Positions 8,091 to 15,948 of a stretch of DNA of 17,331 nt are shown here, one piece after another. Each line of letters opens with the position of its first letter. Within the stretch, counting starts at the first letter, position 1. The stretch is from contig DATEZO010000150.1 in the NCBI GenBank assembly GCA_035255485.1, positions 1-17,331 of the forward strand. Direction: 5' to 3'. The stretch comes from DATEZO01 sp035255485 (GTDB taxonomy: Bacteria > Pseudomonadota > Gammaproteobacteria > Burkholderiales > Burkholderiaceae_D). The notes beneath the pieces were generated by a model. The model was not told where the DNA came from. It saw nothing but the letters and a program-made list of their open reading frames with translations, and did not search any database. A program made the translations under genes and the position numbers.

Positions 8091-8624
8091 CTATTTCCTT
8101 GCGGGATGCGCGCCGACAGGCGCAACATTGCCGCAGTTGGCATTGAGGAACCTGCCGTTGGCGTCCTGGTGATGGCTTACGGGCCGGCCCTGCGCCGTTC
8201 CCCGGAAATCGTAGCTTGAAGTGAAGCTTTCACTGCCTGAAAAAGTGCCTTGCACCTTGCCTGTGCCTTTCATGTTGGGGCCATCGCAGACGATATCCGC
8301 GGAATAGGCATTGCCGGAATGCTGCATATTCCTGGACTTGCATTCCGCATCCTTTTGCTGGAATTCGGCTGGCTCCCCGCGTTCCGCCATCTCCTTCGTG
8401 ATGCAGACCCGGGTGACCATGCCGCCCTCCTGCAGGTGCGGCATATCGATTCCCATCTGGCGCATTTTTTCGATCTGTTCCGGCGGAATTTTCGGCATGT
8501 TCTTCATCGCATCGGATTTTATGGTCATTTCCCACAGGCCCGGCTTCATCTGGCCGGCCGCCCAGGTACCGGCCGAAACCCATGCTGCGGAAAACAAGAG
8601 GATCGTAATGCCTGTTTTTTTCAT
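8091..8624 (-). CDS. DUF3617 family periplasmic protein
   Basis: A 177-residue protein with a clear signal peptide (MKK, then a hydrophobic run ending ...GTWAAG, about residues 1-23). The mature part begins with the family hallmark GLWEMTIKSD and has four cysteines (VCITK, AECKS, VCDGP, NCGNV) that could form two disulfides, as expected of DUF3617 (PF12276). The family's biochemical role is unknown; members are small envelope proteins common in proteobacteria. The open frame extends upstream to 8792, but the start at 8624 is chosen because GGAG lies five bases before it and it begins the signal peptide. It is transcribed divergently from exeA. No terminator was seen downstream. Confidence 0.88.
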   Translation of the reverse strand: MKKTGITILLFSAAWVSAGTWAAGQMKPGLWEMTIKSDAMKNMPKIPPEQIEKMRQMGIDMPHLQEGGMVTRVCITKEMAERGEPAEFQQKDAECKSRNMQHSGNAYSADIVCDGPNMKGTGKVQGTFSGSESFTSSYDFRGTAQGRPVSHHQDANGRFLNANCGNVAPVGAHPARK

Positions 8625-8725
8625 GATTGCTCCGGGAAAATAAAAGGATCTATCGCCAAAATGAAACCTGCCCACCGGTATTGGATTTACCATTGTCAAA
8701 ATTAACATGGGTTGATGAAAAATAA

Positions 8726-8788
8726 AAGCCGGCCCCCGGCAATGGCAATAATCGAAGGGCAGCGGCGTTTGCCTTTTCCGGCCGGCTT
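8726..8788 (+). repeat. 9-bp inverted repeat in the exeA leader region
   Basis: AAGCCGGCC (8726-8734) and GGCCGGCTT (8780-8788) are perfect inverted copies 45 bases apart, in the spacer between the divergent DUF3617 and exeA genes and ending 60 bases before the exeA ATG. They could form a stem in the exeA mRNA leader or be a two-part operator. Confidence 0.4.
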
Positions 8789-8848
8789 CCATCGTGTATG
8801 AAAATCAGGCTGTTGCCAGTTCGTCGTTGAAAAATGTCATGATTCGGC

Positions 8849-10555
8849 ATGTACACCCAATTCTTTAATCTGACCCAGGCGCCGTTTTCGATCGCGCCCG
8901 ATCCTCGCTATCTGTTCATGAGCGAACGCCACCGCGAAGCGCTGGCGCATTTGCTGTATGGCGTCGGCAGCGGTGGCGGGTTCGTGCTGCTGACCGGCGA
9001 GATCGGCGCGGGCAAGACCACGATATGCCGCTGTTTCCTGGCGCAGGTGCCGGCCGATTGCGACGTCGCCTATATCTTCAATCCGAAACTGACGGTGCGG
9101 GAGTTGCTGCAGTCGATCTGCGCCGAGTTCCGCATTGCCCATCGACACGACAACACCGACATGGCAAGCGTCAAGCATCTGGTGGATGCGCTCACCCGCC
9201 ATCTGCTCGATGCGCACGCCGCGGGGCGCAACAGCGTGCTGATCATCGATGAGGCGCAGAATCTGTCGCCGGATGTGCTGGAGCAGTTGCGCCTGTTGAC
9301 GAATCTGGAAACCAGCGAGCGCAAGCTATTGCAAATCATCCTGATCGGCCAGCCCGAGTTGCGCACGATGCTGGCCCGTCCGGAGCTGGAGCAACTGGCG
9401 CAGCGCATCATCGCGCGCTATCACCTCGATTCCCTGTCGGCCGCTGAAACCGCCGGCTATATCCGGCACCGGCTGGCGATCGCGGGCACGGCGGGCGGAC
9501 CGCTCTTTCCATCGCCATTGGCGCAACAGATCCATCGCATCACGCACGGCGTGCCGCGCCGCATCAACCTATTATGCGATCGCGCCCTGCTGGGCGCCTA
9601 TGCCGAGGGCAAACGCCAGGTGAACCGGAATATCGTGGGCAAGGCGGCCACCGAAATATTCGGCCCGCATCCGCATTCGCCGCGCCTTCGCTCGCCGCGC
9701 TGGCGCCCGGCATTCTGGGGCGCGCTGGCCGGCGCAGCGCTGGCCGGCGCAACGGTATGGGCCATCGCTCATGGCTGGCATGGGCCAGCCGCCGCACCGC
9801 GAAGCGCCGTTGCCGCCGTGCCGGCGGCGTCGCCTTCGGCAAACGCGCCAGCCGCAATGCCCGTGAAGGCAACGGCGATTGCCGCCCCGCTATCGCCACC
9901 ATCGCCACCCTCCGCGCTGCCGGACGCCGGCAGCACCGGCGCCATCACCCCGTGGAGCAGGAATGACGCCATCCGCCAACTGGCGCAATTGTGGAAGATC
10001 GCTCCGGACCAGGATCTTCCTTGCCAGGCGGGACAACGAAACGACTTGCATTGCTACATCAGGGACGGCGTCATGCTGGACGAGATCCGGCGCCTGGACC
10101 GTCCGGCGGTGCTGACGCTGCGCGAGGAAAATGACCAGGTCCGCTATGCCCTGCTGGTTGGCCTGACGGACACCCGCGCGACCGTGCGCGTCGACGGCGC
10201 AACCCGGACGATAAGCGCAACCGACCTTGCGCAGCGCTTCAACGGTGGTTTTGTCACGCTTTGGCGCGCACCGGGTCATTTCCGGGACATTATCAGCCTG
10301 GGGCAGCGCGGCGAGGAAGTGGACTGGACCGCGGCACAACTGGCCAGGCTGAATGGCGAAAACGCGCCGGCCCGCAACCGGACCTTCGACCAGGACATGA
10401 GACAGCAAATCGAGGCATTCCAGCGCAAGCAAGGCATGAAAGCGGACGGCATCATCGGGCCCCGCACATTCATGCTGCTCAATCGCGTCGCCGGCCTGGC
10501 TGAACCCTATTTGCGCGATCGCGCCACCGCAACGCCCGTGCCGGCGGGAGAATAA
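8849..10555 (+). CDS. gspA: Type II secretion assembly ATPase ExeA/GspA with peptidoglycan-binding domain
   Basis: 568 residues. The N-terminal AAA+ ATPase has Walker A GEIGAGKTT (50-58) and Walker B VLIIDEAQ (130-137; D134, E135). The opening MYTQFFNLTQAPFSIAPDP is the usual ExeA/MshM family start. One membrane helix spans about 289-309, after an Arg-rich stretch, leaving the rest periplasmic. A Pro/Ala linker leads to a region like the C39-peptidase-like fold of ExeA (about 370-490), then a PG_binding_1 domain (about 505-546; AFQRKQGMKADGIIGPRTF). In known systems ExeA with ExeB binds peptidoglycan and helps insert and multimerise the GspD secretin. No strong Shine-Dalgarno is visible, so the start rests on family similarity. 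gspB follows after four bases. A MSHA-type MshM role is less likely because the neighbour is GspB-like. Confidence 0.9.
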   Translation: MYTQFFNLTQAPFSIAPDPRYLFMSERHREALAHLLYGVGSGGGFVLLTGEIGAGKTTICRCFLAQVPADCDVAYIFNPKLTVRELLQSICAEFRIAHRHDNTDMASVKHLVDALTRHLLDAHAAGRNSVLIIDEAQNLSPDVLEQLRLLTNLETSERKLLQIILIGQPELRTMLARPELEQLAQRIIARYHLDSLSAAETAGYIRHRLAIAGTAGGPLFPSPLAQQIHRITHGVPRRINLLCDRALLGAYAEGKRQVNRNIVGKAATEIFGPHPHSPRLRSPRWRPAFWGALAGAALAGATVWAIAHGWHGPAAAPRSAVAAVPAASPSANAPAAMPVKATAIAAPLSPPSPPSALPDAGSTGAITPWSRNDAIRQLAQLWKIAPDQDLPCQAGQRNDLHCYIRDGVMLDEIRRLDRPAVLTLREENDQVRYALLVGLTDTRATVRVDGATRTISATDLAQRFNGGFVTLWRAPGHFRDIISLGQRGEEVDWTAAQLARLNGENAPARNRTFDQDMRQQIEAFQRKQGMKADGIIGPRTFMLLNRVAGLAEPYLRDRATATPVPAGE

Positions 10556-10559
10556 CGCC

Positions 10560-11330
10560 ATGTCCTATATTCTCGACGCCCTCAGAAAGGCGGAATCGGA
10601 GCGCCATCTCGGCACAGTGCCGACCCTTCACACAGCGTCTGCTGCTGCGCCGACAGGCAGCACGGCAGCTTCATGGCGCGCGCCTTGGTTCCGGATCGCC
10701 CTGCCATCGATCGTGCTTGCCATTGCGGCGCTATTCTGGGTCATGCGTCCATGGCCGGCATCGACCGTCGTCGTCGCCCGGCCCGCAACGGCACCGGATT
10801 CTTCGGCGATTGCGCCGTCCGTTTCGCCGCCCATTTCGTCGCCTCTTTCGCATGCGGATTCCGTCACTCCCGATGCACCCATGCCTGCCGCGCCAGCCCG
10901 GGTAGCGGAGGCCGCCGCAGCATCCGCAACGCTACCTGCGCCATCCACCGCGCCGCCAGTCGCAGCGGCGACGAAAAAACCCGCACCGAAAAAGGCCAAG
11001 GCCCCGGCAGTGCGCGCAAAACCGAACGAATCGATCGCAGCGGCGCAGCCGCATCCGCAACGGGCATCGATCCCTGCTGCGCCGGAACCGGCCGTCCCGA
11101 CGGCGCCCCCGCTGCAGGCATTGCCGGAGCAGATCCGCAAGGAAATTCCACCCATCGTGATCAGCGGCTATATCTACTCAAGCAATCGGGCGGATCGCAC
11201 GATGCTGATCAACCAGCGCCTGATGCGCGAAGGCGAGCGGATCGCGCCCGATTTCCAGCTGGAGAAGATGACGATGGACGGCGCAATTTTCAACTACAAG
11301 GGTTATCGCTACCAGATGCCGTACCGGTAG
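10560..11330 (+). CDS. gspB: Type II secretion assembly factor ExeB/GspB
   Basis: 256 residues. It starts MSYILDALRKAESERHLG, the conserved cytoplasmic N-terminus of GspB proteins. One membrane helix lies at about 45-63. A long Ala/Pro/Lys-rich periplasmic linker (about 66-184) follows, then a C-terminal T2SSB domain (about 185-256; IVISGYIYSSNRADRTMLIN and a closing FNYKGYRYQMPYR). Such proteins pair with ExeA to bring the secretin through the peptidoglycan. The ATG lies four bases after the gspA stop, with GGGAG (10546-10550) inside the end of gspA, so the two are almost surely one operon. No core gsp gene (D-M) is in the window. Confidence 0.9.
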   Translation: MSYILDALRKAESERHLGTVPTLHTASAAAPTGSTAASWRAPWFRIALPSIVLAIAALFWVMRPWPASTVVVARPATAPDSSAIAPSVSPPISSPLSHADSVTPDAPMPAAPARVAEAAAASATLPAPSTAPPVAAATKKPAPKKAKAPAVRAKPNESIAAAQPHPQRASIPAAPEPAVPTAPPLQALPEQIRKEIPPIVISGYIYSSNRADRTMLINQRLMREGERIAPDFQLEKMTMDGAIFNYKGYRYQMPYR

Positions 11331-11658
11331 CAGATGCCATGCAGCGGGCGCCCTTTTCCGCACCGTTCCCCGCGGTGCCTTATCGCCTGGACTGCGCCGC
11401 CGTGCGATGGTCGAATGCAACCGGCATGCGTTGCTCGCGCCTGGGTGAAATAAAAAAGCTGTCATTCCCGCAGGTTGTTAGCGGGAATCCAGCGCCTCTT
11501 GCGGGGGTAGACACGCCGCTGGGTTCCCGCCACAGGCACGCGGGAACGACACACCTATACCGAGTCAATCAGTGGCATTGCCACCACCGGGAGAGACGCT
11601 GGGGGGAATGCATGCATTCTCGCCACCAGCACGCGGGAACGACAAGCCTGTATTTGCG
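11331..11658. other. Convergent intergenic region rich in inverted repeats
   Basis: About 330 bases between the convergent ends of gspB and the zinc-ribbon gene. It holds a hairpin GCACCG-TTCCCCG-CGGTGC (11360-11378) without a T-tract and then a set of ATTCCCGC-type repeats listed separately. I see no gene in it. The hairpins may act as bidirectional transcript ends. Confidence 0.6.
11464..11640. repeat. ATTCCCGC/GCGGGAAT repeat cluster
   Basis: Three hairpin-like units. ATTCCCGC (11464-11471) pairs with GCGGGAAT (11481-11488). GTTCCCGC (11523-11530) pairs with GCGGGAAC (11540-11547). An imperfect unit has ATTCTCGC (11616-11623) with GCGGGAAC (11633-11640). The second and third share CCAC, then a short gap and GCACGCGGGAACGACA. 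These look like the TCATTCCCGC...GCGGGAATCC dispersed repeats seen in many beta- and gammaproteobacteria. Confidence 0.7.
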
Positions 11659-12729
11659 CTACTCGCCGTTTTTCAGTCTTCTTTTTAGCTCTTCCGCCGC
11701 TTGCTGCTGAATCCGGCTGATTTCCTTGCCACGGGCGACTTTGTGCTGGGGCGGTCGCGCTTTCTTCACTTTTGCAGGGGCTGCTTCAGATGCTTTTTCC
11801 GGTGCCGCCACTGTCTGTTTGTCTGATGAGGCAGCAGCCGCGGCCGCGGCCGCGCCGACGTCTATCGATGGCTTGTCCGGTGGACCCACGGACGAGGCAG
11901 GAGGCGGGCTCGCAGGGGCATCCACCGACATGGCCGGCATATCCGCAGTGTCGGTAGACGGCGCCATTATTGGTTTGGAGGGTTCAGCCGTGGCAGCCGG
12001 CGTGTCCATGCCGGCACGGGAATGTTCCGCCGGTTCCGGCGTCAGTCCGTCATACGGCAATTCGCCGGGGCTGGTGGCGGTCGATACGGGCGCATCCGGG
12101 CGTCCCGTCGGCGGCTGCGTCAACACCCGGTCTGGCACAAGCATGGCAAGCATGGCCTGCAAGTCGCCATGATTACCGATCCATAGGGTGCCAATGATGC
12201 CGGCCGCAACCGCAATTGCAAAAAAGCCCACGCCCATCGCGATCCGCATCAGAACGCGGCCGAATCCCGCCGGTTTCTTCCTGTATCCAGGAAAGCGCCG
12301 CTCCAGCTCATCCGCAGTCATTACCGGTTCACCGAACAAGGGCGTGCGGTCTTCTTCCGGCGTCTCGGGGTGCGTTTCCGGCGGCGGAGTGGACACCTGC
12401 GATGCCCGCTGCGGAGGCGACGGCGCCGGCGGATGCGCGGGGTTTTGCAGCGGCGGCGCAGCCGTTGTCGCTGCAAGCAGGTCGTCGCCGTCATGGATGG
12501 CCGGCGCCGCGGGCGCAGCCGGATCAATGCCTTTTACCGACATGCCGGCAGGGATATGGAAGGCATATCGCGTCTGGATGCCGGCATACGGCGTACCGTG
12601 CCGGCGATAGTACGCGGCATTTTTCCGACTGAATGTGATGTGCTGGACGGATTCGGATAAGGGTTTGCCGCATGCAGCGCAAGCGCCGATCGATGTAAAG
12701 TTTTCCGTCTTGCAATATCGACACTGCAT
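11659..12729 (-). CDS. Zinc-ribbon, single-pass membrane protein of unknown function
   Basis: 356 residues; the family was not recognised. The N-terminus has C3-x2-C6-x10-C17-x2-C20, a compact zinc ribbon, followed by a basic aromatic stretch (about 34-60) and a Pro/Ala-rich, likely disordered linker (about 68-135). A single membrane helix (about 161-184) is preceded by RKKPAGFGR, so the ribbon should be cytoplasmic and the C-terminal 170 residues periplasmic. That tail is Ala/Pro/Thr-rich, contains an eight-Ala run, and ends in a Lys/Arg-rich segment with a short helix (about 336-356; EISRIQQQAAEELKRRLKNG). Composition and strand bias support a real gene, but the Shine-Dalgarno is weak (AAGG about ten bases upstream). 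It stands alone, convergent to gspB and divergent from the HDOD operon. It may sense or scaffold at the membrane; that is a guess. Confidence 0.8.
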   Translation of the reverse strand: MQCRYCKTENFTSIGACAACGKPLSESVQHITFSRKNAAYYRRHGTPYAGIQTRYAFHIPAGMSVKGIDPAAPAAPAIHDGDDLLAATTAAPPLQNPAHPPAPSPPQRASQVSTPPPETHPETPEEDRTPLFGEPVMTADELERRFPGYRKKPAGFGRVLMRIAMGVGFFAIAVAAGIIGTLWIGNHGDLQAMLAMLVPDRVLTQPPTGRPDAPVSTATSPGELPYDGLTPEPAEHSRAGMDTPAATAEPSKPIMAPSTDTADMPAMSVDAPASPPPASSVGPPDKPSIDVGAAAAAAAASSDKQTVAAPEKASEAAPAKVKKARPPQHKVARGKEISRIQQQAAEELKRRLKNGE

Positions 12730-12805
12730 GCCGCTTTTACCTTGAACATCCCGCTCTGGAGCATTATTGAAATGGTTATTATCGATAGTTCTTCAATGAC
12801 ATTTG

Positions 12806-12851
12806 AATTCCCGTCAAGTTCTCCCCCGCAGGGCGGACGGCGGGAATTTTT
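12806..12851 (+). terminator. Terminator-like hairpin in a divergent spacer
   Basis: AATTCCCG (12806-12813) pairs with CGGGAATT (12841-12848), with an inner CCC-GCA-GGG pairing possible. The plus strand continues into five Ts (12847-12851). It has the shape of a rho-independent terminator, yet no plus-strand gene precedes it. It could end a short unannotated RNA or act as an attenuator before the HDOD operon. Confidence 0.4.
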
Positions 12852-12861
12852 CATGGGTCTT

Positions 12862-12895
12862 GCTCAATTCTCCGTTTGCTCTTGAGCACGCTCAA
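12862..12895. promoter_or_regulatory. Overlapping GCTCAA/TTGAGC palindromes, possible operator
   Basis: TTGAGC-AC-GCTCAA (12882-12895) is a perfect palindrome. It overlaps TGCTC-TT-GAGCA (12877-12888), and another GCTCAA sits at 12862-12867. They lie about 90-125 bases upstream of the 108-aa gene and 130-170 bases upstream of the zinc-ribbon gene, so a shared repressor or activator site is possible. The regulator is unknown. Confidence 0.35.
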
Positions 12896-12985
12896 AAATC
12901 ATGCACATGGCAACGTGACAGAAGAAATTTCAATTTTCCTGCCATGGGTGGTAAGCTATAAAAAATTGCCCTGAAGGAACATTTC

Positions 12986-13312
12986 ATGCTCAGCCCTTCC
13001 CGACAGATCCCGCTGGATGCCGCAACTGCGGGCATGATCCTGTCGGATGATTTACTCGACAGCTCCGGACGCGTCCTGCTGACGCAAGGCGCAACCTTGA
13101 CCGAAGCGACCCTGGCGTCGCTGCGGCGACATCGGATCGAAACGATTCCCGTGGCATGCGATGCCGCACCCGAAATCGATGCGGAAGCCGCGCTGGCGCA
13201 GCGCCTGGAACGCATCGACAGACTGTTCCGCAAACCGGCCAGCGACAGCGAGGATGCGAATGGCATCCTGCTGCAGTACGTGCGCCAATATCGACAGAGT
13301 GCAGCATCATGA
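12986..13312 (+). CDS. Small HDOD-associated protein
   Basis: 108 residues, no signal peptide or membrane helix. The first half (IPLDAATAGMILSDDLLDSSGRVLLTQGATLTEATLASLRRHRIETIPV) resembles the short module found before HD-GYP or HDOD domains and in small proteins coded next to them. The second half is helical and charged (about 68-108; RLERIDRLFRK ... LLQYVRQYR). The start has AAGGA seven bases upstream. Its TGA overlaps the ATG of the HDOD gene (ATGA), so the two are translationally coupled and probably act together. A direct biochemical role is not known to me. Confidence 0.85.
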   Translation: MLSPSRQIPLDAATAGMILSDDLLDSSGRVLLTQGATLTEATLASLRRHRIETIPVACDAAPEIDAEAALAQRLERIDRLFRKPASDSEDANGILLQYVRQYRQSAAS

Positions 13313-14172
13313 CCGGCGACATTCCGGACCATGCATCGAAAATCATCGGGATCGATGATCTGATCGTGCAGGTCGAATGTCTTCCTTCGCTGCCGGCCAT
13401 TGTCATGGATCTGCTGGCCAGCATCGACGACGACAATCTCGACATGACCCTGCTTGCCAGGAAGGTGGCGCATGAACAAGGGCTGACGGCGATGGCCCTG
13501 AAGTTCGCCAACTCCTCCTTTTACGGAAACAATACAAGAATCACCACGATCCAGCAGGCGATTACCCTGCTGGGCGTAACCCATGTGCGCAACCTGATCA
13601 CCACGGCGGCACTGTCCGGCTGTTTTCCGCAGAGCCATTGCGATGGGTTCGACTTCAAGGCATTCTGGCGGCACTCGATGGCAACCGCAGTCTGCGCCAA
13701 GGTACTGGCCCGGCACCTGCGCCTGAATCAGGATATCGCCTTCACCGCAGGACTATTGCATGATATCGGCAGGGTGGCGCTGGTGGTGCGTTTTCCAAGG
13801 CATTACGAGCAGGCCATTGCTTATCGTGCAGAACACGATTGTCAAATGCTGGACGCCGAGCGTTCAATACTCGGAGTAGATCATGTCATGGCAGGCCACC
13901 TGCTTGCCCGGCACTGGAATTTTCCCACGGCAGTGCGGCATGCGATCACCAGCCATCACGAGCCCGATGCGATCGGCAGCGGTTCGATCGCATCGCTCGT
14001 CAATGTCGCCAATGCGATTGCCCACGCGCTGGATCTGTCTGAAGAGGAGGACGACCTGGTGCCGACCGTATCGCTATCCGCATGGCATGCGGTAGGGCTG
14101 GATGCCATCACCTACATGCAGGTATTTCGCGAAACCGAACTGCAGTTCAACGAAATGCGCCAGGTGCTGTAA
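13309..14172 (+). CDS. HDOD domain signalling protein
   Basis: 287 residues, soluble. An HDOD domain covers about residues 18-225: LPSLPAIVMDLLASI at the front, VAHEQGLTAMALKFANSSFYG, AITLLGVTHVRNLI, then H122, H151-D152 (LLHDIGR), H192/H197 and H216-H217. HDOD proteins belong to the HD superfamily but usually lack proven hydrolase activity and serve in signalling, often tied to cyclic-di-GMP, motility or stress control. Several HD-type metal ligands appear present here. A longer frame opens at 13156, but the start at 13309 is chosen because it overlaps the stop of the upstream gene as ATGA and gives the normal family N-terminus. No terminator was seen after it. Confidence 0.9.
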   Translation: MTGDIPDHASKIIGIDDLIVQVECLPSLPAIVMDLLASIDDDNLDMTLLARKVAHEQGLTAMALKFANSSFYGNNTRITTIQQAITLLGVTHVRNLITTAALSGCFPQSHCDGFDFKAFWRHSMATAVCAKVLARHLRLNQDIAFTAGLLHDIGRVALVVRFPRHYEQAIAYRAEHDCQMLDAERSILGVDHVMAGHLLARHWNFPTAVRHAITSHHEPDAIGSGSIASLVNVANAIAHALDLSEEEDDLVPTVSLSAWHAVGLDAITYMQVFRETELQFNEMRQVL

Positions 14173-14469
14173 TACCAGCCATACCAGTCATCAAGCCATT
14201 TTGCTCCGGACTTTTGCGGCAATAGTGAATATCTCCGGCCTTCCGACGAAAGCGCACTGCTGTCCGGGATAAAAATCCTGACAATGGAAGCGCAATGTAT
14301 CGGCGTACCTTCGCATCGGGATGCGATGGCCGCGCCGCCGCTCCTTCAAGGAGAGGGAGCGCCGCGCCATGCCGGGATGGGAAAACAAAAATGCATTTTC
14401 GCGCCCGGGCTTGCGCGGTACCATACCGGCTCCGCAGAATAGTCGGAAGAACCAGAATAAAAGGCTGCA
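14173..14469. other. Intergenic spacer before sbcB
   Basis: About 300 bases with no supported gene. It contains a palindrome CTCCTT-C-AAGGAG (14341-14353) inside a GC-rich stretch where CGCTCC and GGGAGCG can also pair, perhaps ending the HDOD transcript, though no T-tract follows. No clear sbcB promoter was identified. Confidence 0.5.
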
Positions 14470-15912
14470 ATGCTCCCCCATACCTTCCTTTGGCACGATT
14501 ACGAAACCTTTGGCGCGCAGCCGCGCCGCGACCGTCCCGCCCAGTTTGCGGCAATCAGGACCGATGCCGACCTGAATGAAGTCGGCGAACCGATCATGCT
14601 GTACTGCCGGCCCGCACCGGATTTCCTGCCCGATCCGCAATCCTGCCTGATTACCGGAATCACGCCGCAACTCTGCCTGGAGCGAGGCATCCCGGAATAC
14701 CAGTTTGCCGCCGAGATCGAACGCGCGCTGGGACACAGCGGAACGATCGGCGTCGGCTACAACACGATTCGCTTCGATGATGAATTCACGCGCTTCCTGT
14801 TCTGGCGCAACCTGATCGATCCGTATGCGCGGGAATGGCAGAACAGCTGCGGCCGCTGGGATCTTCTCGACGTGGTGCGCACCGCGTATGCGCTACGCCC
14901 GGACGGCATCCGCTGGCCGCTCAACCAGGAAGGCCGGCCGAGCTTCCGGCTGGAAGACCTGGCCGCCGCCAACGATATCGAACACGCCGCCGCGCACGAT
15001 GCCCTGTCGGATGTGCGCGCCACCATTGCGCTGGCGCGGCTGGTTCGCCGACACCAGCCGAAACTGTTCGATTTCTGCCTCGGCCTGCACAAAAAAGAGC
15101 GCGTTGCCGAAGAAATCGGCTTTCCGGCGCGGCGTCCGCTGCTGCATGTGTCCGGCATGTTTGCGGCCGAACGCGGCTGCATTTCGGTGGTCTGGCCGCT
15201 GGCCATGCATCCGACCAACAAGAATGAAGTGATCGTGTGGGACCTGGCCTGCGATCCGACCGAACTGATGTCGCTCGATGCGGACACGATCCGGCTGCGC
15301 ATGTTCAGCAAGGCCGATGCACTGCCGGCAGGCATGTCGCGCCTGCCGCTCAAGACCATCCACCTGAACAAGTCGCCGGTCGTCATCAATAACCTGAAAA
15401 CCCTGTCGCCCGCCATGGCCGAACGCTGGCAGCTGAACCTCGACGTCATGCTGCGGCATGCGGATATCGCTGCCTCGCCGGCGCTGGGCGCGGGAATGGA
15501 GCCATTGTGGCGCGCGGTATTCCAGCGTGCGCCGGCGGCGGCGCCGGATATCGATGAGGATTTGTACGGCGGCTTTGTAGGCAACCTGGATCGTCGTCTG
15601 CTGAACGACGTGCGCGCACTACCGCCGGCGCAGCTGGCGACCGTGCAGCCGCGCTTTGACGACCCGCGCCTGGAACAATTGCTGTTTCGCTATCGCGCCC
15701 GCAATTTTCCCGGCACCCTGACCGACGAAGAAATGCAGTGCTGGGAACAGCATCGCGCCGCCCGCTTGCTGGAGGGCGCTGGCGGGGCGCGCAACGTGAC
15801 GCAGTTGTTCGATGAAATCGACCAGCTTGCCGACACTGCCGATGAGCGCGGCACGGCCATTCTCGGCGCGCTGTACGACTATGCCGAAGCGATCGCGCCG
15901 TCTTGCCGATAA
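14470..15912 (+). CDS. sbcB: Exonuclease I, 3'-5' single-strand DNA exonuclease
   Basis: 480 residues, close to the 475 of E. coli SbcB. The DEDDh exonuclease motifs are all visible: D10 and E12 (LWHDYETFG), D103/D104 (NTIRFDDEF), and H176 with D181 (HDALSDV). They sit five residues earlier than the E. coli catalytic set D15, E17, D108, H181, D186. The remaining two-thirds corresponds to the SH3-like and helical domains that close over single-stranded DNA. The enzyme degrades 3' single strands in recombination and mismatch repair. The start has AAGG five bases upstream. It is a single gene, convergent with the kinase gene, their stops only 36 bases apart. Confidence 0.95.
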   Translation: MLPHTFLWHDYETFGAQPRRDRPAQFAAIRTDADLNEVGEPIMLYCRPAPDFLPDPQSCLITGITPQLCLERGIPEYQFAAEIERALGHSGTIGVGYNTIRFDDEFTRFLFWRNLIDPYAREWQNSCGRWDLLDVVRTAYALRPDGIRWPLNQEGRPSFRLEDLAAANDIEHAAAHDALSDVRATIALARLVRRHQPKLFDFCLGLHKKERVAEEIGFPARRPLLHVSGMFAAERGCISVVWPLAMHPTNKNEVIVWDLACDPTELMSLDADTIRLRMFSKADALPAGMSRLPLKTIHLNKSPVVINNLKTLSPAMAERWQLNLDVMLRHADIAASPALGAGMEPLWRAVFQRAPAAAPDIDEDLYGGFVGNLDRRLLNDVRALPPAQLATVQPRFDDPRLEQLLFRYRARNFPGTLTDEEMQCWEQHRAARLLEGAGGARNVTQLFDEIDQLADTADERGTAILGALYDYAEAIAPSCR

Positions 15913-15948
15913 TGAAAGGCTGCCCGGCGCAGGAGCGTGTTCAATGCA

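Noticed and set aside
8625..8792. Upstream extension of the DUF3617 frame
   Set aside because: The added 56 residues precede a proper signal peptide, and the inner start has a well-placed GGAG.
8849..10555. exeA as an MSHA pilus MshM gene
   Set aside because: The PG-binding C-terminus and the adjoining GspB protein favour the type II secretion pair.
13156..13308. Upstream extension of the HDOD frame
   Set aside because: It overlaps the coding sequence of the upstream gene in another frame; the ATGA-coupled start gives the normal family N-terminus.
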